Assembly (NCBI GenBank): GCA_016718505.1 | Contig: JADKDE010000004.1 | Coordinates: 423,751 to 487,750 of the forward strand | Origin: Saprospiraceae bacterium | GTDB lineage: Bacteria > Bacteroidota > Bacteroidia > Chitinophagales > Saprospiraceae | DNA length: 64,000 nucleotides | Reading direction: 5' to 3' | Shown: one piece after another, positions 36,362 through 45,757 of the stretch | Layout: every line of letters starts with the position of its first letter | Numbering within the stretch: the stretch's first letter is position 1 | Program-made: the position numbers and the translations under genes | The notes under the pieces: generated by a model | Told to the model about the DNA's origin: nothing | What the model saw: the letters and a program-made list of their open reading frames with translations, nothing else | Databases searched by the model: none

Positions 36362-37699
36362 CTAATTGATATGTGCGTCTGCTATCGAAATTGCTTCGGA
36401 AATTATGGCTAGACCTTCATCTATTTGTTCTTCTGTGATCGTAAGGGGAGGAGCAATAAAAATATAATTCCACCTCACGAAAGTGTACATACCCAATGAT
36501 TTAATCTTCGCAGCTACTTGATTCATGATGCTCATTTCAGCCGGTGAAGCATTGAACGGTGCCATTGGTTCTTTGGTATCTCGATTTTTTACCAATTCGA
36601 TACATCCCAAAAGACCCGTATTCCTGAAATCTCCAATAGACGGATGCTTTTTCGCCAATTCTGCAACACGCTTTTCTACATAAGCGCCCATATTACGGCA
36701 GTTCTCAATCAAATTTTCTTTTTCATAAATTCCCAAAACAGCAAGCGCAGCTGCACAACCTACGGCATGAGCGCTATAGGTCAAGCCTATCATTAGCGGT
36801 TTATCATCAAAATATTTTGAAATTTTATCAGAAACCATCAAACACCCAAATGGAATGTATCCAGCGGTGAGACCTTTGGCCATTGCCATCATGTCAGGCG
36901 ATACTTTAAAATTATCCACGCCAAACCATTCCCCGCATCTTCCAAATCCGCTCATGACTTCATCAGCTATTAACAAGATACCGTGTTTGTCACAGATTTC
37001 TCTCAATCTTGGCCAATAATCGCTTGGATATTTTATACATCCAGATGAACCAGACTCACCCTCCATTAAGATGGCTGCGATGGTTCCTGGTCCTTCGAAT
37101 TCGATAACCCTTTCTATATGAGAAATACATTCTCTTTTGCAACTATCGGGTTTTTGAGACCAAGGACATCTGTAGCAATATGGGTCCTCAATATGGACAA
37201 AATTTGGAGCTTGTTGTGCATCTGAAGGAATCTTTCGAGGATCTCCACCAGCTGACATGGCTCCATAGGATGCTCCGTGAAATGCTCTATATCTTGCAAT
37301 GATTTTATGCCTTCCTGTATATAATCTCGCTAATTTAATGGCGTTGTCTATGGAGGTAGCTCCACAAAGTGTAAAAAAAGCTTTTGTAAGACCTGGTGGC
37401 GTTATTTCTGCCAATTTTTTTCCTAAATCCCCTCTTGCTTTTGTAGCGCAACTGGGAGTAACATAAGCCACTTTTTTCATTTGTTCATACACGGCTTCAG
37501 CCACTTCGGGATGACCATGGCCAATATTCATATTCATTAACTGCGATGAAAAATCGATATACTTTTTTCCATCATAATCGTATAAATAGACACCTTCGGT
37601 CCGCTCAACATTGATTGGATCCAATCCACCTTGCTTTGACCAAGAAAATAAGGTATGTTCTAAATTATTTTTTAAACTCGTTTCTTTCTCTGAAGACAT
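36362..37699 (-). CDS. Class III PLP-dependent aminotransferase (omega-amino acid type)
   Basis: The 445-residue enzyme belongs to aminotransferase class III, which includes beta-alanine, GABA, taurine and other omega-amine transaminases. Visible features are INIGHGHPEVAEAV-type text near residue 55, the PLP loop LIADEVMSGFGRCGEWFG (Asp binding the pyridine nitrogen) and MAKGLTAGYIPFG with the Schiff-base lysine. Substrate is not readable. Its partner is the NCS1 transporter 20 bases downstream. If the pair serves pyrimidine breakdown, beta-alanine to malonate semialdehyde is the likely reaction. Confidence 0.85.
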   Translation of the reverse strand: MSSEKETSLKNNLEHTLFSWSKQGGLDPINVERTEGVYLYDYDGKKYIDFSSQLMNMNIGHGHPEVAEAVYEQMKKVAYVTPSCATKARGDLGKKLAEITPPGLTKAFFTLCGATSIDNAIKLARLYTGRHKIIARYRAFHGASYGAMSAGGDPRKIPSDAQQAPNFVHIEDPYCYRCPWSQKPDSCKRECISHIERVIEFEGPGTIAAILMEGESGSSGCIKYPSDYWPRLREICDKHGILLIADEVMSGFGRCGEWFGVDNFKVSPDMMAMAKGLTAGYIPFGCLMVSDKISKYFDDKPLMIGLTYSAHAVGCAAALAVLGIYEKENLIENCRNMGAYVEKRVAELAKKHPSIGDFRNTGLLGCIELVKNRDTKEPMAPFNASPAEMSIMNQVAAKIKSLGMYTFVRWNYIFIAPPLTITEEQIDEGLAIISEAISIADAHIN

Positions 37700-37725
37700 A
37701 ATTTTATAAAATTTAATTTAACTAT

Positions 37726-37758
37726 CAAATATAGTGAACCTTTTGAATATTTCCCAAA
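37726..37758 (-). promoter_or_regulatory. Promoter of the aminotransferase-transporter operon
   Basis: On the - strand TTTG (37758-37755) and TATATTTG (37733-37726) are 21 bases apart, an excellent match to the Bacteroidota consensus. The ATG at 37699 lies 26 bases beyond the -7 box. Confidence 0.65.
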
Positions 37759-37832
37759 ATAGAACAAACGAAAATTTTCATTTTCTAAATTCAAAATATT
37801 TTACGAACTTACAAATAGATTAAGTCCTTAGG

Positions 37833-38453
37833 TTAGAGTTTATTATCGCTTATGATTTTATCGACTTCGTCGCGATAGTTTTTACCTATAGGAATCAGTT
37901 TTGTTTCATTTTTTTCTTTGATTTCCACCATATTGCCATTGATGGCTAATATTTTGTCGGTGGCTAGGATAAAAGATCGGTGAATACGAATGAACTTTTC
38001 AGGTGGCAATTTATCCTCCAAGGATTTCATCGTTTGCAAAGTGATGATCCTTCCCGCATCCAGTCTGATGATCACATAATCTTTGAGTCCCTCGATATAA
38101 ATGATGTCCTGATATTTTACTTTTATAAAAAATCTCTCTTGTGAAATGGGCTTCAATAAATAATCAATGGCATCCAAATCAAATCCTTCGGCAGCGAAAT
38201 TTGGATATGCCGTTGTAAAAACAACAAGGGGCTTTATGGCCAATGTCTTGATAAAATCCAACCCGCTCACTTGTGGCATTTGTATGTCTGTAAAAATGAC
38301 ATCTATTTCATTGGATTTTAAAAAATCTCTTGCTTCCAGCGCATTGCTGCATGAAATCACGTGCTCGACATCCGACAATTGTTCAAGATAGGTCTCGAGA
38401 ATTTCCAGTGCAAGAGGCTCGTCATCCACCAGCATGACTTTAATTTTGTTCAT
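37833..38453 (-). CDS. LytTR-family response regulator with shortened linker
   Basis: The 206 residues consist of a receiver domain (about 1-107) with acidic pocket D10-D11, phosphorylated Asp56 in TDIQMP and K101, and a LytTR DNA-binding domain (about 112-206) starting at VKYQDIIYIEGLKDYVIIR. The two normally have 30-40 residues between them; here LKPISQERFF runs straight into IKVKYQDI. The receiver and DNA-binding domain are otherwise complete. It overlaps its sensor kinase gene by 14 bases, so the pair is cotranslated. Targets are unknown. Confidence 0.9.
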   Translation of the reverse strand: MNKIKVMLVDDEPLALEILETYLEQLSDVEHVISCSNALEARDFLKSNEIDVIFTDIQMPQVSGLDFIKTLAIKPLVVFTTAYPNFAAEGFDLDAIDYLLKPISQERFFIKVKYQDIIYIEGLKDYVIIRLDAGRIITLQTMKSLEDKLPPEKFIRIHRSFILATDKILAINGNMVEIKEKNETKLIPIGKNYRDEVDKIISDNKL

Positions 38454-39492
38454 TGGTTCTTGGATTTAATTCGATGTACAAATATATTGAAAATAATTCT
38501 TTATTTTCTTGGATACTGAGTTTGTGTCTGCCGGGATAGATTAACTCTAACCTCCTTTTTACATTGACAAGTCCGACTCCACCGCTTTTCGACTTTGATA
38601 TTTCTTGCGAAACTCCAGATTTGTTGTTTTGAATTTCAAATACTAAACTTTCATCGCTTATGTCCAGTTTGATGTGAATCATAGCACCTCCGATTGCATT
38701 TTTTACACCATGTTTGAAACTATTTTCCAAAAATGTCAATAAAATTAGTGGTGCAATTTGTTTATTTTCGGGTGATCCGTTGATTTCAAAAGCCAAATCA
38801 ATTTTATCTTTTATGCGCAATGATTCTAAATCTATATAGTTTTTCAATGCAATGATTTCCTTTGAAAGAGCGACGTATTCTTCGTTGCATTCGTAGAGCA
38901 TAAAACGCATCATTTCGGAGAGTTTTAACACCACTTCGGGGGCTTGATCGCTTTTTTTTAGGGTCAAAGCGTAGATATTGTTGAGTGTATTAAACAACAA
39001 ATGCGGATTGATTTGCGATCTTAAAAATTTTAGTTCACTCTGCATACCATATGTTTGAAGCTCAGTTTTGATGCGCTGATCTCCGAGCCAAATCGAAATC
39101 ACATGGATTATCGTTGTAATTGCCAAAATGATGAGATTGATGATAAAGTACCAAACTTGTTGCTCTAGTAAGTTATATTGTTCAATTGGATGATTGTCAA
39201 ACTTTATATATAAAATATTGATTTTCAATAATGTAATTACAATTATTACTACAAAGGAGAAAAGTAAATAGTAAGCATATTTCCCCTCAATGAAATATTG
39301 GGGTATCAGAAATTTCAGCGTAATATTGACAATCAAGGCATAAAAAGCGACGTTAATGCTTTCGTTGGTCATCACAAACCACCAATCTTCTTGCGCACGA
39401 TCTAGCCACAAAAGGGCAAGCCAAAGTGCCATCCAAAACAAGAACTGGACGGCTAGTTTTCTTCCAATTTGTCGGCTTAATACTTGTTCCAA
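38440..39492 (-). CDS. LytS-type sensor histidine kinase
   Basis: The 350-residue membrane kinase starts with four hydrophobic segments (about 14-135) and then has the His-kinase region (LRSQINPHLLFNTLNNIYAL, with H164) and an HATPase domain (LTFLENSFKHGVKNAI, GGVGLVNVKRRL). It phosphorylates the LytTR regulator encoded by the overlapping next gene. No ATG is present in frame near the start; TTG at 39492 is used, which fits the promoter placed 28 bases upstream. A later Met at residue 21 is within the first helix and would remove it. Confidence 0.9.
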   Translation of the reverse strand: MEQVLSRQIGRKLAVQFLFWMALWLALLWLDRAQEDWWFVMTNESINVAFYALIVNITLKFLIPQYFIEGKYAYYLLFSFVVIIVITLLKINILYIKFDNHPIEQYNLLEQQVWYFIINLIILAITTIIHVISIWLGDQRIKTELQTYGMQSELKFLRSQINPHLLFNTLNNIYALTLKKSDQAPEVVLKLSEMMRFMLYECNEEYVALSKEIIALKNYIDLESLRIKDKIDLAFEINGSPENKQIAPLILLTFLENSFKHGVKNAIGGAMIHIKLDISDESLVFEIQNNKSGVSQEISKSKSGGVGLVNVKRRLELIYPGRHKLSIQENKELFSIYLYIELNPRTNEQN

Positions 39493-39519
39493 AATGATTT
39501 ATTTCCTTGTGTTTATTTT

Positions 39520-39551
39520 CAAATTTACAATCGTCAAGTTCTCTTTCCAAA
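39520..39551 (-). promoter_or_regulatory. Promoter of the LytS/LytTR operon
   Basis: On the - strand TTTG (39551-39548) and TAAATTTG (39527-39520) are 20 bases apart, matching the consensus. The predicted leader to the TTG start at 39492 is about 20 bases. Confidence 0.65.
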
Positions 39552-39653
39552 TTTTTTAGATAAACGGCTAATTTAACAAGCATTTTCGGCTAATTTTTCA
39601 ATAATTCGTCAATTTTATACCATAAATTCGATCATTAACTATCAATTTTTTCG

Positions 39654-39661
39654 TACTTTTG
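39654..39661 (+). promoter_or_regulatory. Candidate -7 box for the 175-residue protein gene
   Basis: TACTTTTG fits TAnnTTTG and lies 20 bases before the ATG at 39682. No clear -33 element. Confidence 0.4.
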
Positions 39662-39681
39662 ATACTTATTTTAATAGAATT

Positions 39682-40209
39682 ATGAGTGAAATTTTAGGAA
39701 TAGGGTCTAGAGTAAATCACCCCTTATTTGGGGATGGGGTAGTAATAAAAATTCATCAAGTTGCTTATGAAGTTTGTTTTATCCATCAAGGGATTAAACC
39801 TGTGAGCAAAGAATACACCAATTGGACCATTATTGAAGCCATTTCGGCAGAATCATCGGTGAGTTTTACGGAGGCCGAAAAATCTTTAATTAAAATATTG
39901 AAGTATTGGAGTGATGTATCAGAGGTGGTGCCACTCGGCGATAAGTGGAAGGGAGGCAAAATGGAATTGATTCCAGGTGAAGCGGGCTTAAAGCCCAAAG
40001 AAATTCCAATCGAAACCTTTTTTCATAAAATCGTAATGCTTCGAGATCGAATTCGTGTGATGGAGCAAAGGATAAATGCAAGTGACCTTTCAGATGAAGA
40101 AAAAGTAAATATTCAGCAATATATTACGAGGATCTATGGTTCATTGACCACATTTAATATATTATTTAAAAACAAAGAAGACAATTTCGTTGGTGATAAA
40201 GGCGAATAA
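39682..40209 (+). CDS. Cytoplasmic protein of unknown function
   Basis: I do not recognise a named domain. The 175-residue protein begins with a short beta-barrel-like motif (GIGSRVNHPLFGDGVVIKIHQ), reminiscent of the SH3-like segment seen in some helicase or MutS2-type proteins, followed by helices (about 60-165). It has no signal peptide. The 3' end overlaps the following diheme peroxidase gene by 17-20 bases in a different frame, so the two are likely cotranscribed. Confidence 0.7.
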   Translation: MSEILGIGSRVNHPLFGDGVVIKIHQVAYEVCFIHQGIKPVSKEYTNWTIIEAISAESSVSFTEAEKSLIKILKYWSDVSEVVPLGDKWKGGKMELIPGEAGLKPKEIPIETFFHKIVMLRDRIRVMEQRINASDLSDEEKVNIQQYITRIYGSLTTFNILFKNKEDNFVGDKGE

Positions 40210-41146
40210 ATATTATATACTTTCAACATTTGTATTGGGATGCCTATTTCTTGGTGCTTTTACAAAGTCTAAGATGAGCATCGAACAATTGGGAGAGAAA
40301 TTATTTTTCGATCCGATTTTGTCTCGAGATTCTACCATTTCTTGCGCTTCATGCCACAAGCCAGAATTTGCTTTTGCAGATAATCGACCCTTTTCGAAGG
40401 GGATAAATGGTCAACTTGGTAAAAGAAACAGTCCTAGCGTGATGAATATGTCGGCACGTCCTTATTTTTTTTATGATGGCAGAGCCGAGACACTAGAAGA
40501 TCAAGTTTTGCATCCTATTCAAGATCCAGTTGAAATGGGTTCAAATCTACACGAGCTGTACATTAAACTCAAAAGTCATAATCTTTATTCCAAGGCTTTT
40601 TTTAGCTTGTATAATGATACATTTCAGCTAACTCAAATGCAAGCGGCTTTGGCAGCCTATATGAGGACCTTAGAAACAGACGATACCGATAATGATCGAT
40701 GGCTGATGGATGAATCGCCTGGGTTGACTCCCTTGCAAATAGAGGGGCGAAATCTTTTTTTCAGCGCTCGAGCTAAATGTTCTGAGTGTCATTTTACACC
40801 TGATTTTACCGATGATGCCTTTAAAAATATAGGTTTGTATGATGGAAAAAATTATCGGGATAGCGGGCGAGCTAAAATTACCAAAAATCCTAATGATTTG
40901 GGTTTGTTTAAAACACCTGGGCTGAGGAATGTAGCGATGACGGCACCATATATGCATGATGGAAGCATCAAAACCTTGGAAAAAGTAATTGACTATTATA
41001 ATGACCCTAAAAAATTAGTTCCTCATTCCATCAATCAAGATTCCCTACTATTTAAACCATTAGGATTGACCAAACTCGAAAAAAAATCTCTCGTCGCATT
41101 TCTCCACTCATTGACAGATGACCAGTTTAAAAAGATCAAAAATTAG
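40190..41146 (+). CDS. Diheme cytochrome c peroxidase (MauG/CcpA family), copy 1
   Basis: Periplasmic diheme enzyme of 318 residues that reduces H2O2 or oxidises other substrates. Two CxxCH heme sites are present (CASCH at 52-56 and CSECH at 197-201), with KPEFAFAD and a distal Met in APYMHDGS. A signal anchor lies at about 8-24. The start is TTG at 40190 or GTG at 40193; the next ATG (residue 29) would cut off the signal. Length and domain order are normal. The second copy at 48763 is not adjacent. Confidence 0.88.
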   Translation: MVIKANKYYILSTFVLGCLFLGAFTKSKMSIEQLGEKLFFDPILSRDSTISCASCHKPEFAFADNRPFSKGINGQLGKRNSPSVMNMSARPYFFYDGRAETLEDQVLHPIQDPVEMGSNLHELYIKLKSHNLYSKAFFSLYNDTFQLTQMQAALAAYMRTLETDDTDNDRWLMDESPGLTPLQIEGRNLFFSARAKCSECHFTPDFTDDAFKNIGLYDGKNYRDSGRAKITKNPNDLGLFKTPGLRNVAMTAPYMHDGSIKTLEKVIDYYNDPKKLVPHSINQDSLLFKPLGLTKLEKKSLVAFLHSLTDDQFKKIKN

Positions 41147-41210
41147 GATTATTCGTGGAAACTTTGGCTATATTGGTCTATTTTGGGCATGATTTTCCAT
41201 GACTAAAATT

Positions 41211-41218
41211 TACCTTTG
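41211..41218 (+). promoter_or_regulatory. Candidate -7 box for sppA
   Basis: TACCTTTG fits TAnnTTTG, 33 bases before the ATG at 41252. The nearest TTTG (41182-41185) is 25 bases upstream, a little long. Confidence 0.4.
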
Positions 41219-41251
41219 AGTACATAACTTTATTTTACTATTATTTTTTAT

Positions 41252-43033
41252 ATGAAACAATTTTTCAAATTCGTATTTGCATCGTGTTTAGGATTATTTC
41301 TTGCAATGGGCGTTCTCTTTTTGATTTTCGGTGTATTTCTAGGTAGCAAAGTTTCGAAAGCCATCGAAGGGGATAGTGTCGAAGTCAAGGCAAATTCCAT
41401 TTTAAAGCTTAAATTTGACCAAATCATCCCTGAAAAAACAGACAATGTTCCTGTCAATTTTATGGATTTAGAATCTGACACAAAAATTGGCGTTAGCGAC
41501 ATCATAAAGATGATTAAAAAAGCCAAAACAGACGACAATATCAAAGGGATTTATATGAATAATTCTAGTATTGGACTTGGCCAAGCAGGTGCTTATTCCA
41601 TCAGACAGGCCTTGATTGATTTTAAAAATTCTGGAAAATTTATCATTTCATATAATTCTCACTATGGTCAATCTGCTTATTATTTAGCCTCGGTTTCCGA
41701 TCAAGTGCTGATAGACCCAATGGGTGAAATTGAACTTAAAGGATATGCATCCACCATTCCACATTTCAAAGATATGATGGACAGATTAGGGATTGGTGTA
41801 CAAGTGGTTTATGCAGGCCAATTTAAAAGTGCAACGGAGCCATTTAGACTCAATAAAATGTCTGACCAAAACAAACTTCAAACCAGAGAATTGTTGAATT
41901 CATTATATAAAAATTTATTGACCGGCATTTCAGAATCAAGAAAAATTTCCGTTGATGAATTGAGTAATATTATAACCCAAAGCCCTTATCACCAAGCTGA
42001 TAAAGCTAGACAAGAAGGATTGGTCGATAGTTTGGTAGAGCTGGATGATATTGATGATTATCTAAAAACTAGGGTTGGACTTGACGAATCTGATGATCTC
42101 CATATAGTGACGATTTCTGAATATTTAAAAGCCAAGCGATTGGACAATGACAATAACGCTGATGATAAAATAGCAGTAGTTTATGCTGAAGGGAGCATTA
42201 CTGAATCAAAATCAGAAGAGGAGACCAATATTTCCGGTAAAGAGTACGTAAATATTTTTGCAAAAATAGAAAAAGACAAAAAAGTTAAAGCGGTCGTATT
42301 GCGTGTAAATAGTCCAGGAGGTAGTGCCGTGGCTTCTGAACAAATTTTACAAGCCATCAACGATTTAAAGAAAGTAAAGAAAATCCCTGTCATCGTTTCT
42401 ATGGGTGATGTAGCTGCTTCTGGAGGATATTATATTTCGTGCCAGGCGGATAAAATATATGCTGAACCCAATACCATAACTGGATCCATTGGGGTTTTTG
42501 GAATGATTCCCGATGTCTCAAAATTGATGGAAACCAAATTGGGGATTCATTTTGATACAGTAAAAACTACCCCATTGGCAGAAGGTGTAACTGGTGTATT
42601 TCCTATGAGCAAATCTACGTTGGATTATTTTCAAAGAGATGTAGATAGAGTCTATGACGTATTTTTGAGTAGAGTTGCCAAAGGTAGAAACAAATCCAAG
42701 GAGGATATTCATACCATCGCTCAAGGGCGAATTTGGACGGGGAATTTGGCGAAGAACAATGGATTAGTTGATGAAATCGGATCCCTTGAAGATGCAATCC
42801 TTTATGCTTCTACCAAAGCCAATATCAAGAATTATAAAATAACGGAATATCCAAGAATTAAGGATCCAATCAACCGTTTGATCGATAAATATGTTAATAA
42901 AAAAGAAAATGAAACCAAAGCTAATATCAAAGCCTTAAGCGGAGATGCTTATTTTATTTTTGACGCTTTGACCCAAATACAACAATGGAATGGGGTGCAA
43001 GCTCGTTTACCATTTATGCTAAATAAATTTTAA
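41252..43033 (+). CDS. sppA: Signal peptide peptidase SppA, 67K type
   Basis: SppA digests cleaved signal peptides in the cell envelope. The 593-residue protein has an N-terminal membrane anchor (about 8-30) and two tandem S49 domains. The catalytic dyad is split: lysine K192 in YAGQFKSATEPF in the first domain and serine S390 in MGDVAASGGYYI in the second, as in E. coli. The protein is full length. The S8 protease gene follows after 17 bases. Confidence 0.95.
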   Translation: MKQFFKFVFASCLGLFLAMGVLFLIFGVFLGSKVSKAIEGDSVEVKANSILKLKFDQIIPEKTDNVPVNFMDLESDTKIGVSDIIKMIKKAKTDDNIKGIYMNNSSIGLGQAGAYSIRQALIDFKNSGKFIISYNSHYGQSAYYLASVSDQVLIDPMGEIELKGYASTIPHFKDMMDRLGIGVQVVYAGQFKSATEPFRLNKMSDQNKLQTRELLNSLYKNLLTGISESRKISVDELSNIITQSPYHQADKARQEGLVDSLVELDDIDDYLKTRVGLDESDDLHIVTISEYLKAKRLDNDNNADDKIAVVYAEGSITESKSEEETNISGKEYVNIFAKIEKDKKVKAVVLRVNSPGGSAVASEQILQAINDLKKVKKIPVIVSMGDVAASGGYYISCQADKIYAEPNTITGSIGVFGMIPDVSKLMETKLGIHFDTVKTTPLAEGVTGVFPMSKSTLDYFQRDVDRVYDVFLSRVAKGRNKSKEDIHTIAQGRIWTGNLAKNNGLVDEIGSLEDAILYASTKANIKNYKITEYPRIKDPINRLIDKYVNKKENETKANIKALSGDAYFIFDALTQIQQWNGVQARLPFMLNKF

Positions 43034-43050
43034 TTTTTTATTCTTATTTT

Positions 43051-44655
43051 ATGATCATTAGACTTCCTTTACTTGCACTGATTTTTGTATTTTTTATAGC
43101 TCATGGAGTGTACCAGAACACGGCCGCTGATTATCCAGTGGCCTGGATTAATCTTGACCCTAATCAGAGCCAATTCAATGGCTTAGGCACCAATACTGCG
43201 TATGAAACCTTGTTGAAGGGAAGGAAATCAGTTCCAGTTATAGTGGCGGTAATAGACTCGGGAGTGGACATCGAACACAAAGATCTCGATGATAGAATAT
43301 GGACCAATACTAAAGAAATCCCAAATAACGGGGTTGATGATGATCAGAATGGATACGTGGACGATATCCATGGTTGGAATTTTATTGGGAATAAAAATGG
43401 TAAAAATGTTTTAGAGGATTCTTACGAATTGACCCGAGATTATGCTGCAGCCAAAAAATACTTTGCTAATAAGGATATTACCAAATTGTCTCGAAAAGAT
43501 ACCAAAAAATATGAGGCTATGATCGGTCTCAAAAAGACTATCGATAGCAAACGTTTGGCGGCGCAAAAAAACATCGATGAAGCAAATGACAAGCTTGAAA
43601 GCATCGCTACAATCCTTGAAATGATGGAAGGGGAACTAGATGGTAAACCCATAACTAAAGAAAATCTCAACGCGATTGTAAAACAAGACCCAATCATCCA
43701 AGCGGGCAAGGATTTATTGTCGCAAATACTAAATTATTATCCATCTGTCGGTACTATTGATCAGGTATTGAAGATCGTTGTGGATGAATTCAAACCACTT
43801 ATTGAAAAATCCCAAAATGAATTGGATTATGGGTATAATCCAGATGAAAACGTGAGAGCTTTAGTTGGAGATAATTATGAGGATTTGTATCAAAAAGGGT
43901 ATGGAAATAATGATGTAAAAGGTCCCGACGCAAGCCACGGAACACACGTTGCAGGCATTATAGCTGCTGAAAGAGGTAATGGCTTGGGTATCGATGGCAT
44001 CGCCGATAACGTACGAATCATGTCACTGAGAGCGGTGCCAGATGGCGATGAAAGGGACAAAGACATTGCAAATGCCATAAAATATGCTGTTGATAATGGA
44101 GCTAAAGTCATCAATATGAGTTTCGGGAAAGGAAGCTCTCCACAAAAAGGTGTGATCGACGAAGCAGTTAAATACGCTCAAAAGAAAGACGTGTTGCTTG
44201 TGCATGCTTCTGGAAATAGTGGAACGAACAACGATGATGGAAATAATTTTCCAACAAAATATTATATCAAAAAAGGGTGGTTTTCTTGTAAAAAAGCTAA
44301 AAACTGGTTAGAAGTCGGAGCGATTACCCCATTCAAAGATGAAAATATGGTGGCTAATTTCTCGAATTACGGTAAAAAATCTTTGGATATATTCTCACCC
44401 GGATATCAAATCAATTCTACTTTGCCAAATCAGTCCTATGGCATCTACGACGGGACTTCAATGGCTTCTCCAATGACTACGGGTACAGCTGCATTGCTGC
44501 GATCTTATTTCCCAACTTTAACAGCTAAACAAGTAAAAGAAATCATCGTTTCCTCTTCAAAAAATCAAATGATAAAGTTAAAAAGCCAGGGACAGATGAC
44601 GTTATGGTTACCCTTGACGAAATTTCCAATTCAGGGGGAATTCTCAATGTCGTAA
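43051..44655 (+). CDS. Subtilisin-like S8 serine protease, C-terminus altered by frameshift
   Basis: The 534-residue frame has a signal peptide (about 1-25), catalytic triad D69 (VIVAVIDSGVD), H296 (SHGTHVAG) and S470 (GTSMASP), and a large 220-residue insertion with coiled-coil character between D69 and H296, common in Bacteroidota S8 enzymes. It is an exported protease. After A6 at 44559-44564 the frame changes to unrelated residues; restoring a seventh A gives the expected end (see the next entry). The catalytic part is intact. Confidence 0.9.
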   Translation: MIIRLPLLALIFVFFIAHGVYQNTAADYPVAWINLDPNQSQFNGLGTNTAYETLLKGRKSVPVIVAVIDSGVDIEHKDLDDRIWTNTKEIPNNGVDDDQNGYVDDIHGWNFIGNKNGKNVLEDSYELTRDYAAAKKYFANKDITKLSRKDTKKYEAMIGLKKTIDSKRLAAQKNIDEANDKLESIATILEMMEGELDGKPITKENLNAIVKQDPIIQAGKDLLSQILNYYPSVGTIDQVLKIVVDEFKPLIEKSQNELDYGYNPDENVRALVGDNYEDLYQKGYGNNDVKGPDASHGTHVAGIIAAERGNGLGIDGIADNVRIMSLRAVPDGDERDKDIANAIKYAVDNGAKVINMSFGKGSSPQKGVIDEAVKYAQKKDVLLVHASGNSGTNNDDGNNFPTKYYIKKGWFSCKKAKNWLEVGAITPFKDENMVANFSNYGKKSLDIFSPGYQINSTLPNQSYGIYDGTSMASPMTTGTAALLRSYFPTLTAKQVKEIIVSSSKNQMIKLKSQGQMTLWLPLTKFPIQGEFSMS

Positions 44656-44732
44656 ATGCTATTAAATTGGCATCTGAAACCAAAGGAAAAAACAAGTATA
44701 ATTATACTCATTCAGGCAATATATTTCCTTAA
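44565..44732 (+). pseudogene. Out-of-frame C-terminal end of the S8 protease
   Basis: In the +1 frame after the A run this stretch reads SNDKVKKPGTDDVMVTLDE, then ISNSGGILNVVNAIKLAS, and ends SGNIFP at the TAA at 44730. That is the expected last portion of this type of Bacteroidota S8 protease. It has no start of its own and is only meaningful as a continuation of the frame that ends prematurely at 44655. Confidence 0.75.
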
Positions 44733-44759
44733 AGTCATGAAATAGCGATTTATTTTTGT

Positions 44760-44767
44760 TATTTTTG
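44760..44767 (+). promoter_or_regulatory. Candidate -7 box for the DUF6089 gene
   Basis: TATTTTTG fits TAnnTTTG, 33 bases before the ATG at 44801. No convincing -33 element at normal spacing. Confidence 0.35.
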
Positions 44768-44800
44768 CGTTTATCTGGCTAAATAAGAAGATATTCTCGT

Positions 44801-45673
44801 ATGCATATTAAGTCGCTCATCTTTTGCTTTTTGTTCGCTCTTGGGTCTTTTAACTCTTTAAGAGCTCAATATTTGGAGGCAGGCTTTGGGATTGGGGCAT
44901 CACTTTATGAAGGCGATTTGTCCCCAAATTCACCTTTGAAAAGGTTCCAACTATTAAGACCTGCTGGTAGTATTTTTGTAAAATGGCATCTAAACCCAAA
45001 ATTTGACTGGGCTTTAAATGTAAATTATCTTCAATTGCATGGGGATGATAAAAAGTCAGACAATGCAGGTAGAAAGGAGAGAAATCTAGATTTTACTTCC
45101 AACGTTTTTGAATTTAATACGACCCTTGAGTGGAATATTCTTGGCTTTGAGCCTGAAAGATTGTACTCGCCATTTTCACCATATGTTTTTGCTGGAGCAG
45201 GGATGTTTCACCATAATCCAAAAACAAAATATCAAGATACTTGGTATGAATTGCAACCATTGGGGACTGAAGGGCAGGGTTTGTCTCAGTACCCGGAAAG
45301 GGAGTATTACAAATTGTGGCAACCTAATTTGTTGCTAGGAATTGGAATAAAATGGGCAATTACCGAAAAACTAAATTTGTCAAGTGATTTTGGAGCAAGG
45401 TTGGTTTTTACAGATTATTTAGACGATGCTAGCTCGTCGTATATCTCATCACCAGAGATCGCAGAAGTACACGGACCTATAGCGGCCGCATTATCGAATA
45501 GGATAGGGGAAGGGAGAGGTACTGGCCCTGTGATTTTGCCCTCTGGTTCTTTGCGCGCTAGCCCCAATTCTACCGACTATTATTTGGTTGGTTTTGTGAA
45601 ATTATCTTGGAATTTGTACAATGTTGAGCCACTTGCAGGTAGGAAATACCAAATGGGTTGCCCACGGTTTTAA
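44801..45673 (+). CDS. DUF6089 outer-membrane beta-barrel protein
   Basis: The 290-residue product has a signal peptide (about 1-22, ending SLRAQY) and alternating beta-strand sequence with the DUF6089 pattern (LEAGFGIGASLYEGDLSP, LRPAGSIFVKWHLNPKFDW, FSPYVFAGAGMFHHNP). It is expected in the outer membrane. The ending VKLSWNLYNVEPLAGRK is typical of the last strands. Function is unknown. Confidence 0.82.
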   Translation: MHIKSLIFCFLFALGSFNSLRAQYLEAGFGIGASLYEGDLSPNSPLKRFQLLRPAGSIFVKWHLNPKFDWALNVNYLQLHGDDKKSDNAGRKERNLDFTSNVFEFNTTLEWNILGFEPERLYSPFSPYVFAGAGMFHHNPKTKYQDTWYELQPLGTEGQGLSQYPEREYYKLWQPNLLLGIGIKWAITEKLNLSSDFGARLVFTDYLDDASSSYISSPEIAEVHGPIAAALSNRIGEGRGTGPVILPSGSLRASPNSTDYYLVGFVKLSWNLYNVEPLAGRKYQMGCPRF

Positions 45674-45757
45674 GCCCAAAAATAAGATAACTTTATTCGT
45701 AAATATTCCTGCTTGCGCATGTCTTTGAATTGTGCCAAATAAAAGTAATACCCTACG

